Below are positions 9,301 through 15,851 of a stretch of DNA of 64,000 nucleotides, in pieces. Under the pieces are notes generated by a model. The model saw only the letters and a list, made by a program, of their open reading frames with translations. It did no database searches and was not told the origin of the DNA. Position 1 is the first letter of the stretch. Every line of letters starts with the position of its first letter. The DNA is taken from the NCBI RefSeq assembly GCF_012295525.1, contig NZ_CP051167.1:4819501-4883500 (forward strand). The letters are read 5' to 3'. The translations under genes and the position numbers were made by a program. Source of the DNA: Oxynema aestuarii AP17 (lineage in GTDB: Bacteria > Cyanobacteriota > Cyanobacteriia > Cyanobacteriales > Laspinemataceae).

Positions 9301-9489
9301 ATGCATCCCGAACAACCCAGCAGAGAAAAGCCGAATAATTCGTCAGATCCTTGGCAAGAATTATCCCGTGACTTGGGTAAAACATTTGCCGTTTACTACA
9401 CCTGGATGTTTGCGGGATTATTGCCTCCGAGTCAGAGAAAAACCCCAGATTCCCCGGAAGAGCAATCGGAAGCAAACGAGCAAGATTGA
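9301..9489 (+). CDS. Small hypothetical protein
   Basis: A 62-residue polar protein with a central aromatic/hydrophobic stretch (KTFAVYYTWMFAGLLPP, about 26-42) that may touch a membrane, and an acidic tail. A perfect Shine-Dalgarno-like AAGGAGG lies 8 bases before the ATG, and a strong hairpin with a T-rich tail follows at 9560, so the unit is complete. Function unknown. Confidence 0.7.
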   Translation: MHPEQPSREKPNNSSDPWQELSRDLGKTFAVYYTWMFAGLLPPSQRKTPDSPEEQSEANEQD

Positions 9490-9559
9490 TAACTTTGAGG
9501 GGCGATCGTGCCGAGCCGATGGATCGATCTAGAACGGAGAAAATTCACTAATAGAAACC

Positions 9560-9610
9560 AATAGAACAGCCCGGAACCGAGGGATTCCGGGCCGTTCTAT
9601 TTTATTTTGA
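9560..9610 (+). terminator. Strong intrinsic terminator, probably bidirectional
   Basis: A 17-bp stem (9560-9576 with 9585-9601, one A-C mismatch) with an 8-base loop, followed by TTTATTTT on the plus strand. It ends the small gene at 9301-9489 and lies between convergent genes, so it may also stop minus-strand reading from 9705-10115. Confidence 0.85.
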
Positions 9611-9704
9611 AATAAGAGCAGAAGCGAACGCTTAACAAGAGAAAACCGACGGGACGAACTGGCGGAAGATCAAAAAACCGCTTTTAAAACCAGGAAAACA
9701 TTTA

Positions 9705-10115
9705 TTATTGACTGGCTCGCACCAGTTTTTCGGCTTTAGTAAAGCCTCCTTTAATTTCCTCGTGAGAATAAGCGGCATAACTTTGTTGGCCTTCCGGATC
9801 CGAATATAATTTCGAGATCGTCACCACAATCGGCTGTCCGTTCCAGTTACGAACGACGATGTTATCGCCGACCTCAAAAGTTTCTCCCTCGCTGTTATTG
9901 ACAGCTTCCAATTCCGGCAAAGGCGCGACGATCTTCGGTTTCGGCTTGGGTTTGCTTTCCGGTTTGGAAGTATCGGAGCTAGATCGATCCGCCTCCGAGG
10001 AATCTTGAGGTTGTTCGCCAGCTTCCGACCGTTCCCGAAGCTCTTCCTCAGTCGGGTTAGTTTCTTTAGGTGTTTCCGTAGATTTTCTGATACTTACAAT
10101 TTCAGGTTTTTTCAT
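9705..10115 (-). CDS. Hypothetical protein with Ser/Glu/Pro-rich N-terminus and SH3-like C-terminus
   Basis: A 136-residue protein. The ATG at 10115 (MKKPEIVS) is preferred to the upstream start, which only reads 14 extra residues from the neighbouring element's right end. Residues 1-75 are disordered-looking, rich in Ser, Glu and Lys-Pro repeats (SKPESKPKPKPK). The C-terminal 55 residues (FEVGDNIVVRNWNGQPIVV and on) look like a small beta-barrel of KOW/SH3 type; this is a resemblance only. No signal peptide. Function unknown. The TnpB pseudogene lies immediately upstream, so its promoter may come from that element. Confidence 0.65.
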   Translation of the reverse strand: MKKPEIVSIRKSTETPKETNPTEEELRERSEAGEQPQDSSEADRSSSDTSKPESKPKPKPKIVAPLPELEAVNNSEGETFEVGDNIVVRNWNGQPIVVTISKLYSDPEGQQSYAAYSHEEIKGGFTKAEKLVRASQ

Positions 10116-10178
10116 TGTGATTGGGGGAACAATCCTACAGTGAGCTATACAAGACACGGGTATCCGAAACGGGGTGAA

Positions 10179-10990
10179 CTAACCCACCCTGCCATTGGCG
10201 AAGATGGGGCTTCCTGATTCAACGGGAACAGCATCTAACAAAACCGAAGTTTTGCCAGGTTGTCTTACATTCCCTCCACAAGCAGTATCGCTGGTTCCCA
10301 ACGACAAGATCCGCAAGGCTTCATTTTTGATGCATTTTGCCGCATTGATGTCGCGGTCATGATGGCTACCGCAATATTGACAAGTCCATTGACGAATATC
10401 TAACGGCAGACTATCCACTCGATTGAGGCAACCGTGACAGGTTTTAGAGGAGACAAAAAAACGGTCAACCTCAACAGAGGTTTTCCCTTCCCACTCTGCT
10501 TTATATTTCAACATCGTGGTGAACATTCCCCAACCTACATCACTAATCGCTTTAGCGAGGTTGTGATTACCCACCATCCCTTTAACATTGATATTTTCCA
10601 CAGCAATCACTTGGTTTTCGTTGACTATCTTGCTCGATAGCTCGTGCAGAAAATCTTCACGGCATCGGGTAATCTTGCTATGAACCTTAGCTAACTTCTG
10701 TTTAGCTTTGATTCGATTCTGACTCCCTTTTTGCTTGCGGGATAGGTTTTGTTGTTTTCGTTTGAGATTGCCCTCGTGTTTAGCAACATGGCGGGGATGA
10801 TTGTATTTTGACCCATTGCTAGTAATGGCAAAATGGTTTAGCCCAACATCTATACCAATGGCTTTCCCGTCAACTTTTGACATAGGTTTAGCGCAAAATT
10901 CCAATACCAACGACAGGATCCAAAAGCTTTGGCTAAGGACAGTTTCTGCTCCTCGGTAGGATATATGCGATACTTGTATGCCTTGTACAT
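10179..10990 (-). pseudogene. tnpB pseudogene with internal deletion and frameshift
   Basis: Two pieces of one TnpB gene are joined. The piece at 10990 back to about 10885 reads MYKAYKYRIYPTEEQ and continues to CRWYWNFAL, the classic N-terminus. In another frame, from about 10900 to 10179, the RuvC core follows (AIGIDVGLNHF; AVENINV; CHGC and CQYC zinc ribbon; HDRDINAAK). The roughly 130-150 residues that should lie between are missing, and the join shifts the frame. It belongs to a different TnpB lineage from the two copies at 5733 and 11152. The C-terminal part is open for 243 codons from a TTG, but without the N-terminal domain it should not work as a normal TnpB. Confidence 0.85.
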
Positions 10991-11121
10991 TATCAAGTTG
11001 GGTTATTGCTGATAACAGGATAACAGATCTTATTGAGGATTCGCTGTCGCTCAGTTGGTTGGTAGGTTGCTATCCATCTCCTTCGCGATCGAGGGAGGAA
11101 GGGGAATTTCGCAACATTGTT

Positions 11122-11206
11122 GGTGACATCCTCCCGACGCTGAATCAAAGATTACAGCACGGGCTTCCCAGCCTCACGATTGGGTATTCCTGCCCCGCGC
11201 CACTTA
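11122..11206 (-). ncRNA. Putative right-end guide RNA scaffold of copy 2
   Basis: The counterpart of the copy 1 right end. The sequence around the stop codon and the following 30 bases matches copy 1 with a few changes (TGAGGCTGGGAAGCCC and CAGCGTCGGGAGGATGTCACC). If the boundary is right, the guide would start just below 11122 and read AACAATGTTGCG on the minus strand. This is positional inference. Confidence 0.35.
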
Positions 11207-12417
11207 TCTAGGTCATAGACCCCCGACAGACCGACTTGACAGGCGGTTTCCGTTCCCCAGAGTCCCTGGGATACTACGTTTTCTTGTCCACGATGCAAAA
11301 CCATCTCGGCTGCAGCATGGTCACGATGAGTCCGATACCCACACTCAGGACAATGATGCTCTCTGACTTCCAACCCTTTGCTCACTGTAGCAAGGCAGGA
11401 TGGACAGGTTTGACTGGTGCCGTTGGGATTGACTTTAGCAAAGTAGACTCCTCGCTTCCAGCACACCCATTCTGTCAGAGACAGGAATTGTCCGAAGGCA
11501 GCATCAACACAATCTGTTCGCAACATCCCTCGCGTCAAGCCTTTGACGTTGAGATCTTCTGCAAAGATAGTTTGCGCCCGATCGCAAAGCTGATGAGCCG
11601 TTTTCAGATGGAAATCTTTACGACGATTGGCAATGCGATGGTGCATTCTAGCCACTTCGATTTGCGCCTTCTCCCAATTTTGAGAACCCTTCTGTTTTCG
11701 TGCTGCTCTGCGTTGCAGCAATTTTAGCTTGCGTTGCATCGACTTGAAAAACTTAGGGCGTTCTTGGAAAGAGCGATCGGAAGCGGTCAAGAATCGTTCC
11801 AATCCCAGGTCAATCCCGATCGCCCGACCATGAACCGGGACATCGGGAACCGATATATCCGATTCAAGGGTGACGACAACATACCATTGTGTTCCTCGCA
11901 CCCTGGACAATACCCGCACCTGTTTCACCTTGAACCCGTTAGGAATAGGGCGATGCAGGTTAATGGGTACTTCCCCGATCTTTGGCAATTTGATTGTGAA
12001 GCCATTGATGGGATTGTGCTTGAATTGGGGAAACACAAAGGATTTGAATTGACCGAACTTTTTGAAACGCGGGAATCCATGTCCCCGTTTCTTAAAGGCT
12101 TCCCAGGTATCGTGCAGTCTGCGAATTGTGGTCTGCAACACCTGAGAATGTACCTTACCCAGATGCGGGAATTGCTTCTTTGCTTTGGGCAGGTTGTTCT
12201 GCTGACGGTGGTAAGACGGGAATGGCTCATCGGCGGGAATGATGTATTCCTTTTCCAACGAGCATCGGTCTACCTGACACTTACGCGAAGCAATCCAGTC
12301 TTTGAGTTCGCGCAACGCGTAGTTATATACGCCTCTGCACGTCTCCATCCACTCCAACAGTTCAGTCTGCTGTACGACATTTGGATCGATTCGGTAGGTA
12401 TAGTTCATGGTCAGCAT
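11152..12417 (-). CDS. tnpB: TnpB, RNA-guided endonuclease-type protein (copy 2)
   Basis: A 421-residue TnpB nearly identical to the one at 5733-6995, with the same OrfB N-terminus, RuvC Asp in AIGIDLGLERF, Glu in FAEDLNV, third Asp in THRDHAAAEM, and the CPSC/CPEC zinc ribbon. Differences are scattered single residues, for example RDH for RDR and one extra residue near position 69. All catalytic residues are kept. There is no TnpA beside it. The left end carries a long hairpin not present in copy 1. Confidence 0.93.
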   Translation of the reverse strand: MLTMNYTYRIDPNVVQQTELLEWMETCRGVYNYALRELKDWIASRKCQVDRCSLEKEYIIPADEPFPSYHRQQNNLPKAKKQFPHLGKVHSQVLQTTIRRLHDTWEAFKKRGHGFPRFKKFGQFKSFVFPQFKHNPINGFTIKLPKIGEVPINLHRPIPNGFKVKQVRVLSRVRGTQWYVVVTLESDISVPDVPVHGRAIGIDLGLERFLTASDRSFQERPKFFKSMQRKLKLLQRRAARKQKGSQNWEKAQIEVARMHHRIANRRKDFHLKTAHQLCDRAQTIFAEDLNVKGLTRGMLRTDCVDAAFGQFLSLTEWVCWKRGVYFAKVNPNGTSQTCPSCLATVSKGLEVREHHCPECGYRTHRDHAAAEMVLHRGQENVVSQGLWGTETACQVGLSGVYDLDKWRGAGIPNREAGKPVL

Positions 12418-12458
12418 GACTATAATTTACTACAGACTATAGCTGCTGATAAATGCTG

Positions 12459-12509
12459 GTCTCATCCCCATCGTAGGGCTTGACCCTTCCCGCAGGGTGG
12501 GGATGAGAC
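12459..12509. repeat. 12-bp perfect inverted repeat in the left end of copy 2
   Basis: GTCTCATCCCCA at 12459-12470 pairs perfectly with TGGGGATGAGAC at 12498-12509 across a 27-base loop that itself contains short complementary runs (AGGG/CCCT). Subterminal hairpins are a hallmark of IS200/IS605 ends. Copy 1 lacks this one. Confidence 0.7.
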
Positions 12510-12523
12510 TTTTCAAGGGGAGT

Positions 12524-12565
12524 CCATGGATCCCGATGCTGATGCTTCGCATACAGCGCGGGACT
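12524..12565 (-). repeat. Right-end-like sequence inside the left end of copy 2
   Basis: On the minus strand this reads GTCCCGCGCTGTA, then nine unlike bases, then TCAGCATCGGGA. The true right end has GCCCGCGCTGTA, nine bases, then TCAGCGTCGGGA. The spacing and both blocks match, so this looks like a second, older right end of the same family placed directly after a left end: a mini-element or the scar of nested insertion. Confidence 0.55.
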
Positions 12566-12698
12566 TATAGCTCCCCGAACCCCTCAAAAGTTAAAATTGG
12601 CAGAGTCGATCCGACAAGAATTTATGCTCGTCAGTGCGTTTGTTATTATTTTTTAACCGATCGCCCCACTCGAAAACAGGGCAGCGAACGCAGACGAG

Positions 12699-13304
12699 TT
12701 AAATCATTTGAGGATTATTTTGAGAGCGTTCGCTAGGCCAGTCGTCGGGAGAAGGGTCGAGGGAGTGTAAAAGGCGAGTTTTGACCGCTTGCGCCGGATG
12801 ACCGCTATAGACCGTTTGGGGAGCGAGCGATCGCGCCGCCACACTCCCTAAAGTCAAGACCGCTTCGCGACCGACGCGCACCCCCGGTCCGACAGTGGCG
12901 CGCGCTGCGATCCAGGCGCCGCGTTCGATATAAATTTCGCCGAGTTGGAGGGTAAAGCGGGGGTCGGACCAGTCGTGGTTTCCGGTACACAGATAGACCG
13001 ATTGAGACAAACAGACGTGACTTTCGAGAGTAACGGGAGCGAGATTGTCAATCCAGGTCCGTTCGCCGATCCAAACCCAATCGCCGACGGTCAAGCGCCA
13101 GGGAAATTTGATGCGAACGCCGGGTTTGATGCGGACGCTACAGCCAATTTCGGCGCCAAAACAGCGCAAGACCCAAACTTTGAACCCAGAAAAGGGTAGC
13201 CAGGAGCTAGAAACCAAACGAGAGCCGATGAAATACCAGCACAATTGCTTCCATAACGGAGCGCCGGGGGTATAGTTTTGGGTCGTATATAAATCGAGGC
13301 GCAT
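12699..13304 (-). CDS. WcaF-like hexapeptide-repeat acetyltransferase
   Basis: A 201-residue left-handed beta-helix acyltransferase. The N-terminal 50 residues (LYTTQNYTPGAPLWKQLCWY and on) are typical of colanic acid WcaF-type enzymes. Hexapeptide turns follow from about 55 to 175 (IGCSVRIKPGVRI, VWIGERTWI, AWIAARATVGPGVRVG). The conserved catalytic-type His occurs in LCTGNHDWSD. It would transfer an acetyl group from acetyl-CoA to a sugar hydroxyl in the cytoplasm. It stands at the left edge of the polysaccharide locus, between the TnpB element and the RTX genes. The family call is firm; the substrate is unknown. Confidence 0.9.
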   Translation of the reverse strand: MRLDLYTTQNYTPGAPLWKQLCWYFIGSRLVSSSWLPFSGFKVWVLRCFGAEIGCSVRIKPGVRIKFPWRLTVGDWVWIGERTWIDNLAPVTLESHVCLSQSVYLCTGNHDWSDPRFTLQLGEIYIERGAWIAARATVGPGVRVGREAVLTLGSVAARSLAPQTVYSGHPAQAVKTRLLHSLDPSPDDWPSERSQNNPQMI

Positions 13305-13394
13305 GGGGAAATGAGGGTAGAGACCGATTCAATCTGAGTTATTTCTCGATCGCCGTCGGGGGTGAACCGGATGTTTTCGCCGGAACCGACCTCG

Positions 13395-13433
13395 AAAAAA
13401 AGGGAACGAACCCGATCGCGATCGGGTTCGTTC
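13395..13433 (-). terminator. Intrinsic terminator of the beta-helix RTX gene
   Basis: A perfect 30-base palindrome, 13404-13433 (arm GAACGAACCCGATC, centre GC), is followed on the minus strand by CCTTTTTTT. It starts 18 bases past the stop of the gene at 13452. The centre contains a HIP1-like core. Confidence 0.85.
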
Positions 13434-13451
13434 GAGGGGTCAACTCAACGC

Positions 13452-15701
13452 TCAAACGTAGGTGAAGTAACTGTCATTGAGATTGAGTTCGCTACTGGGG
13501 ACATCGCGGACGACGGCCACGAGTTCCGGAGAAGTTTGGCCGGAAGTGTAGTAAATTCCGGTTCCGGTGGTCACCTCAGCGAGTTGGTAGCTCGCTGCCG
13601 ACCCGTGGAGTTGGATGCGGTCTTCGAGTTTGTTGAAATCGGCGATCGTAGCGAGATCGGCGCTGCCGTCGGTAGAGGGGTCGCGATCGTCGTAATAGAC
13701 GCGAGTCGCATCGCCGAGGACGAAGGTATCGCTATTACCGCCGCCACTCAAGAGATCTTGTTCGTTCGCACCGGGAGCCGCCGCATTGGGATCGACCCCA
13801 TTGAGGACATCGTTACCCAAGCCGCCGTAGAGGTTATCATTCCCCGTCCCTCCGGTGAGGCGATCGTCTCCCGGTTGACCGAACAACTCGTCATCGCCGT
13901 CATTGCCTTCGATGATGTCATTGCCTTGGTCTGCGTAGACGAGATCGTTACCCGAGCCACCGAAGAGCATATCCTCGTGCCAGCCGCCATAAAGGCTGTC
14001 GCTGCCGCCGGAACCGAAGAGGGTGTCATTGTCGGCGTGACCGTAAATCAGGTCATTGCCCTCGCCCCCATCAATATAGTCGTTCCCCTTGTGGGCGATA
14101 ATTCTTTGGTCGGCGGATCCGCCGAATAGAGAATCGTCGCCGAAGGTTCCGCTCAACGAGTCGCTGTTGTCCGGGGTGATGGTCGGACCGACAAATTCAA
14201 ACGAGCCGATATCGATTTGGCCGTCGGAGCGCGCCACGCCGAGTTGGTCTGCGGTCAATCCCGTAACGCTGCTTCCGGCATCGATCGCCGGAGAGCCTGC
14301 GAGCAAGGGATGGACGAGGGCGCCGTTGAGTTCTTGCAAGGCGCCGAGTTGGGGATCGACGAGGGTGACATTGGCGGTGATGTTGGCATCGTCGGGATTG
14401 CTGGGATTTTTGGGGGGATATTGGATGTTGTTGCCGCCGTCGATTAACTCGCGACCCGTATGCTGTCTGATATCCCAGGGATTGCCCGCGCTATTGTAAG
14501 CGTAAATCGAATTGGTGGTGGTAATCGGTTGATTTCCGGCCCAAACGGCACCGCCATGTCCTGCGGCGTGGTTGTAGGCGATCGTGGTATTGACGATGCT
14601 GCTTGCCGAGGTATCCGTATTGTTAAAGGTAATGGCACCGCCCAAACCTTCTTGATTGGTGTCGTCGGCAGCCGTATTCCCCGAAAAGGTACTGTTAACA
14701 ATTTCGCTAGGCGCTTGCTCGCCAATCCACAAGCCTCCGCCTTGAGAATGGGCGCGGTTATTGGCGATCGTGGTATTGCGTAGACTAAATTGACCGTTAC
14801 CTTGCCGGATACCGCCACCGTAAGCATGGCCGACAGAGTTTTTAACGACTTCGTTGTTGATGATTTGACTGTCTTCGACGACAACGCGATCCTCGCCGTA
14901 AACGTAGAGGAATAAGGCTCCACCTTGTCCGGCTCCTTTGTTGCCTTCAAAATGACTGTTTCGGATGGCGATCGTGCCCGAATCGGCGAGATAATTGGCG
15001 CTGGCACCATCGGTGTAGATCGCTCCGCCATATCCTCCCGCACCGGAAGCCCCCGCAGTAGAATCGTTATTGATAAAGCGGGAGTTGTCGATGGTGAGGT
15101 TACTTAATAAGTTATTAATCGCGCCGCCGCTTGCACCTCTATTATTAGAAAATTCACTATTTTCAATGGTTAGGTCGCCTTCACTCCACATCAAGATCGC
15201 GCCGCCACCGTGTTCGCTATTGGCTTGGGAAGCGTCGTTTCCTTCAAACTTGCTATTTTTGATAACGGCGGTACTGCGATAGTTGTTAAAGAGCGCGCCG
15301 CCACCGTAACCCGTAGCGGAGTTATTTTGAAAGACGACATTTTCGAGGGTTAAGTGACTTTGCTGTCCCATGCGAAGTCCACCCCCAGAACCGTCTTTTT
15401 CAGTTCCGGTAATTTTACCGTCGGCAATGGTCAAGTTTTTGACCGCCAAACTATTGCCGACGCCTTCCATCCACAAAACACGACTTTGATTGTTGCCGCT
15501 TAGGGTTAAGTTAGGGGCATTGGTGCCGTCAATGGTCAGGTCTTTGTACCAAATTTCCAGTTGGCCGCTTGTCAAGGTGATTTGGCTGTTGGCGAGGGAG
15601 GAATCGAATTGAATGGTATCGCCACTTTGAGCGAGTTGGAGGGCTTCGCGCAAAGACCCGGTGCCGTTGTCTGCGGTGGTGGTAACGGTTAAAATTGCCA
15701 T
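13452..15701 (-). CDS. Large secreted beta-helix protein with RTX-type calcium-binding repeats
   Basis: A 749-residue protein. The ATG at 15701 (MAILTVTTTADNGTGSLREA) is chosen over a longer frame because GGAG precedes it and it opens with the typical start of this family. Residues about 1-470 form parallel beta-helix repeats (units like IENSEFSNNRGASGGAI). Residues about 505-680 hold RTX-type nonapeptides (GGxGNDxLxG forms such as GGTGNDNLYG). The last 60 residues end in ELNLNDSYFTYV. There is no Sec signal peptide; such proteins are known to leave by type I secretion using C-terminal information. Probably a surface or matrix protein. Its C-terminal third matches the next gene upstream (15852-18407). 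Confidence 0.85.
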   Translation of the reverse strand: MAILTVTTTADNGTGSLREALQLAQSGDTIQFDSSLANSQITLTSGQLEIWYKDLTIDGTNAPNLTLSGNNQSRVLWMEGVGNSLAVKNLTIADGKITGTEKDGSGGGLRMGQQSHLTLENVVFQNNSATGYGGGALFNNYRSTAVIKNSKFEGNDASQANSEHGGGAILMWSEGDLTIENSEFSNNRGASGGAINNLLSNLTIDNSRFINNDSTAGASGAGGYGGAIYTDGASANYLADSGTIAIRNSHFEGNKGAGQGGALFLYVYGEDRVVVEDSQIINNEVVKNSVGHAYGGGIRQGNGQFSLRNTTIANNRAHSQGGGLWIGEQAPSEIVNSTFSGNTAADDTNQEGLGGAITFNNTDTSASSIVNTTIAYNHAAGHGGAVWAGNQPITTTNSIYAYNSAGNPWDIRQHTGRELIDGGNNIQYPPKNPSNPDDANITANVTLVDPQLGALQELNGALVHPLLAGSPAIDAGSSVTGLTADQLGVARSDGQIDIGSFEFVGPTITPDNSDSLSGTFGDDSLFGGSADQRIIAHKGNDYIDGGEGNDLIYGHADNDTLFGSGGSDSLYGGWHEDMLFGGSGNDLVYADQGNDIIEGNDGDDELFGQPGDDRLTGGTGNDNLYGGLGNDVLNGVDPNAAAPGANEQDLLSGGGNSDTFVLGDATRVYYDDRDPSTDGSADLATIADFNKLEDRIQLHGSAASYQLAEVTTGTGIYYTSGQTSPELVAVVRDVPSSELNLNDSYFTYV

Positions 15702-15851
15702 GATTCTGTCTCCGTAATTGACTAGGTAAATGAAGGTTTTTAGGCGAATCGAAATCGAGGATGAATTGTGTAAAACTCTCCTCAATAGATTCTGTTGTTT
15801 GAAAAACTGGGTGATGTCGAGACCCGATCGCCGAGTTCGATTGAAACGGGA

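Larger units (their letters stand above)
11122..12595 (-). mobile_element. IS605-family element, copy 2 (inverted relative to copy 1)
   Basis: Reading the minus strand, the element starts with TTTAACTTTTGAGGGG at 12595 and ends with GATGTCACC at 11122, the same outer sequences as copy 1. It is about 130 bases longer because its left end holds an extra segment (about 12440-12568) between two AGCTATA motifs. The two copies flank about 4.1 kb (7026-11121) as an inverted pair. Confidence 0.75.

Noticed and set aside
12424-12430. TATAGT near the start of TnpB copy 2 as a promoter
   Set aside because: No -35 box at the right distance, and copy 1 lacks the sequence.
13700-14150. Tandem repeats in the RTX region as a CRISPR array
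   Set aside because: The repeats are in-frame glycine/aspartate nonapeptide units with no constant repeat plus unique spacers.
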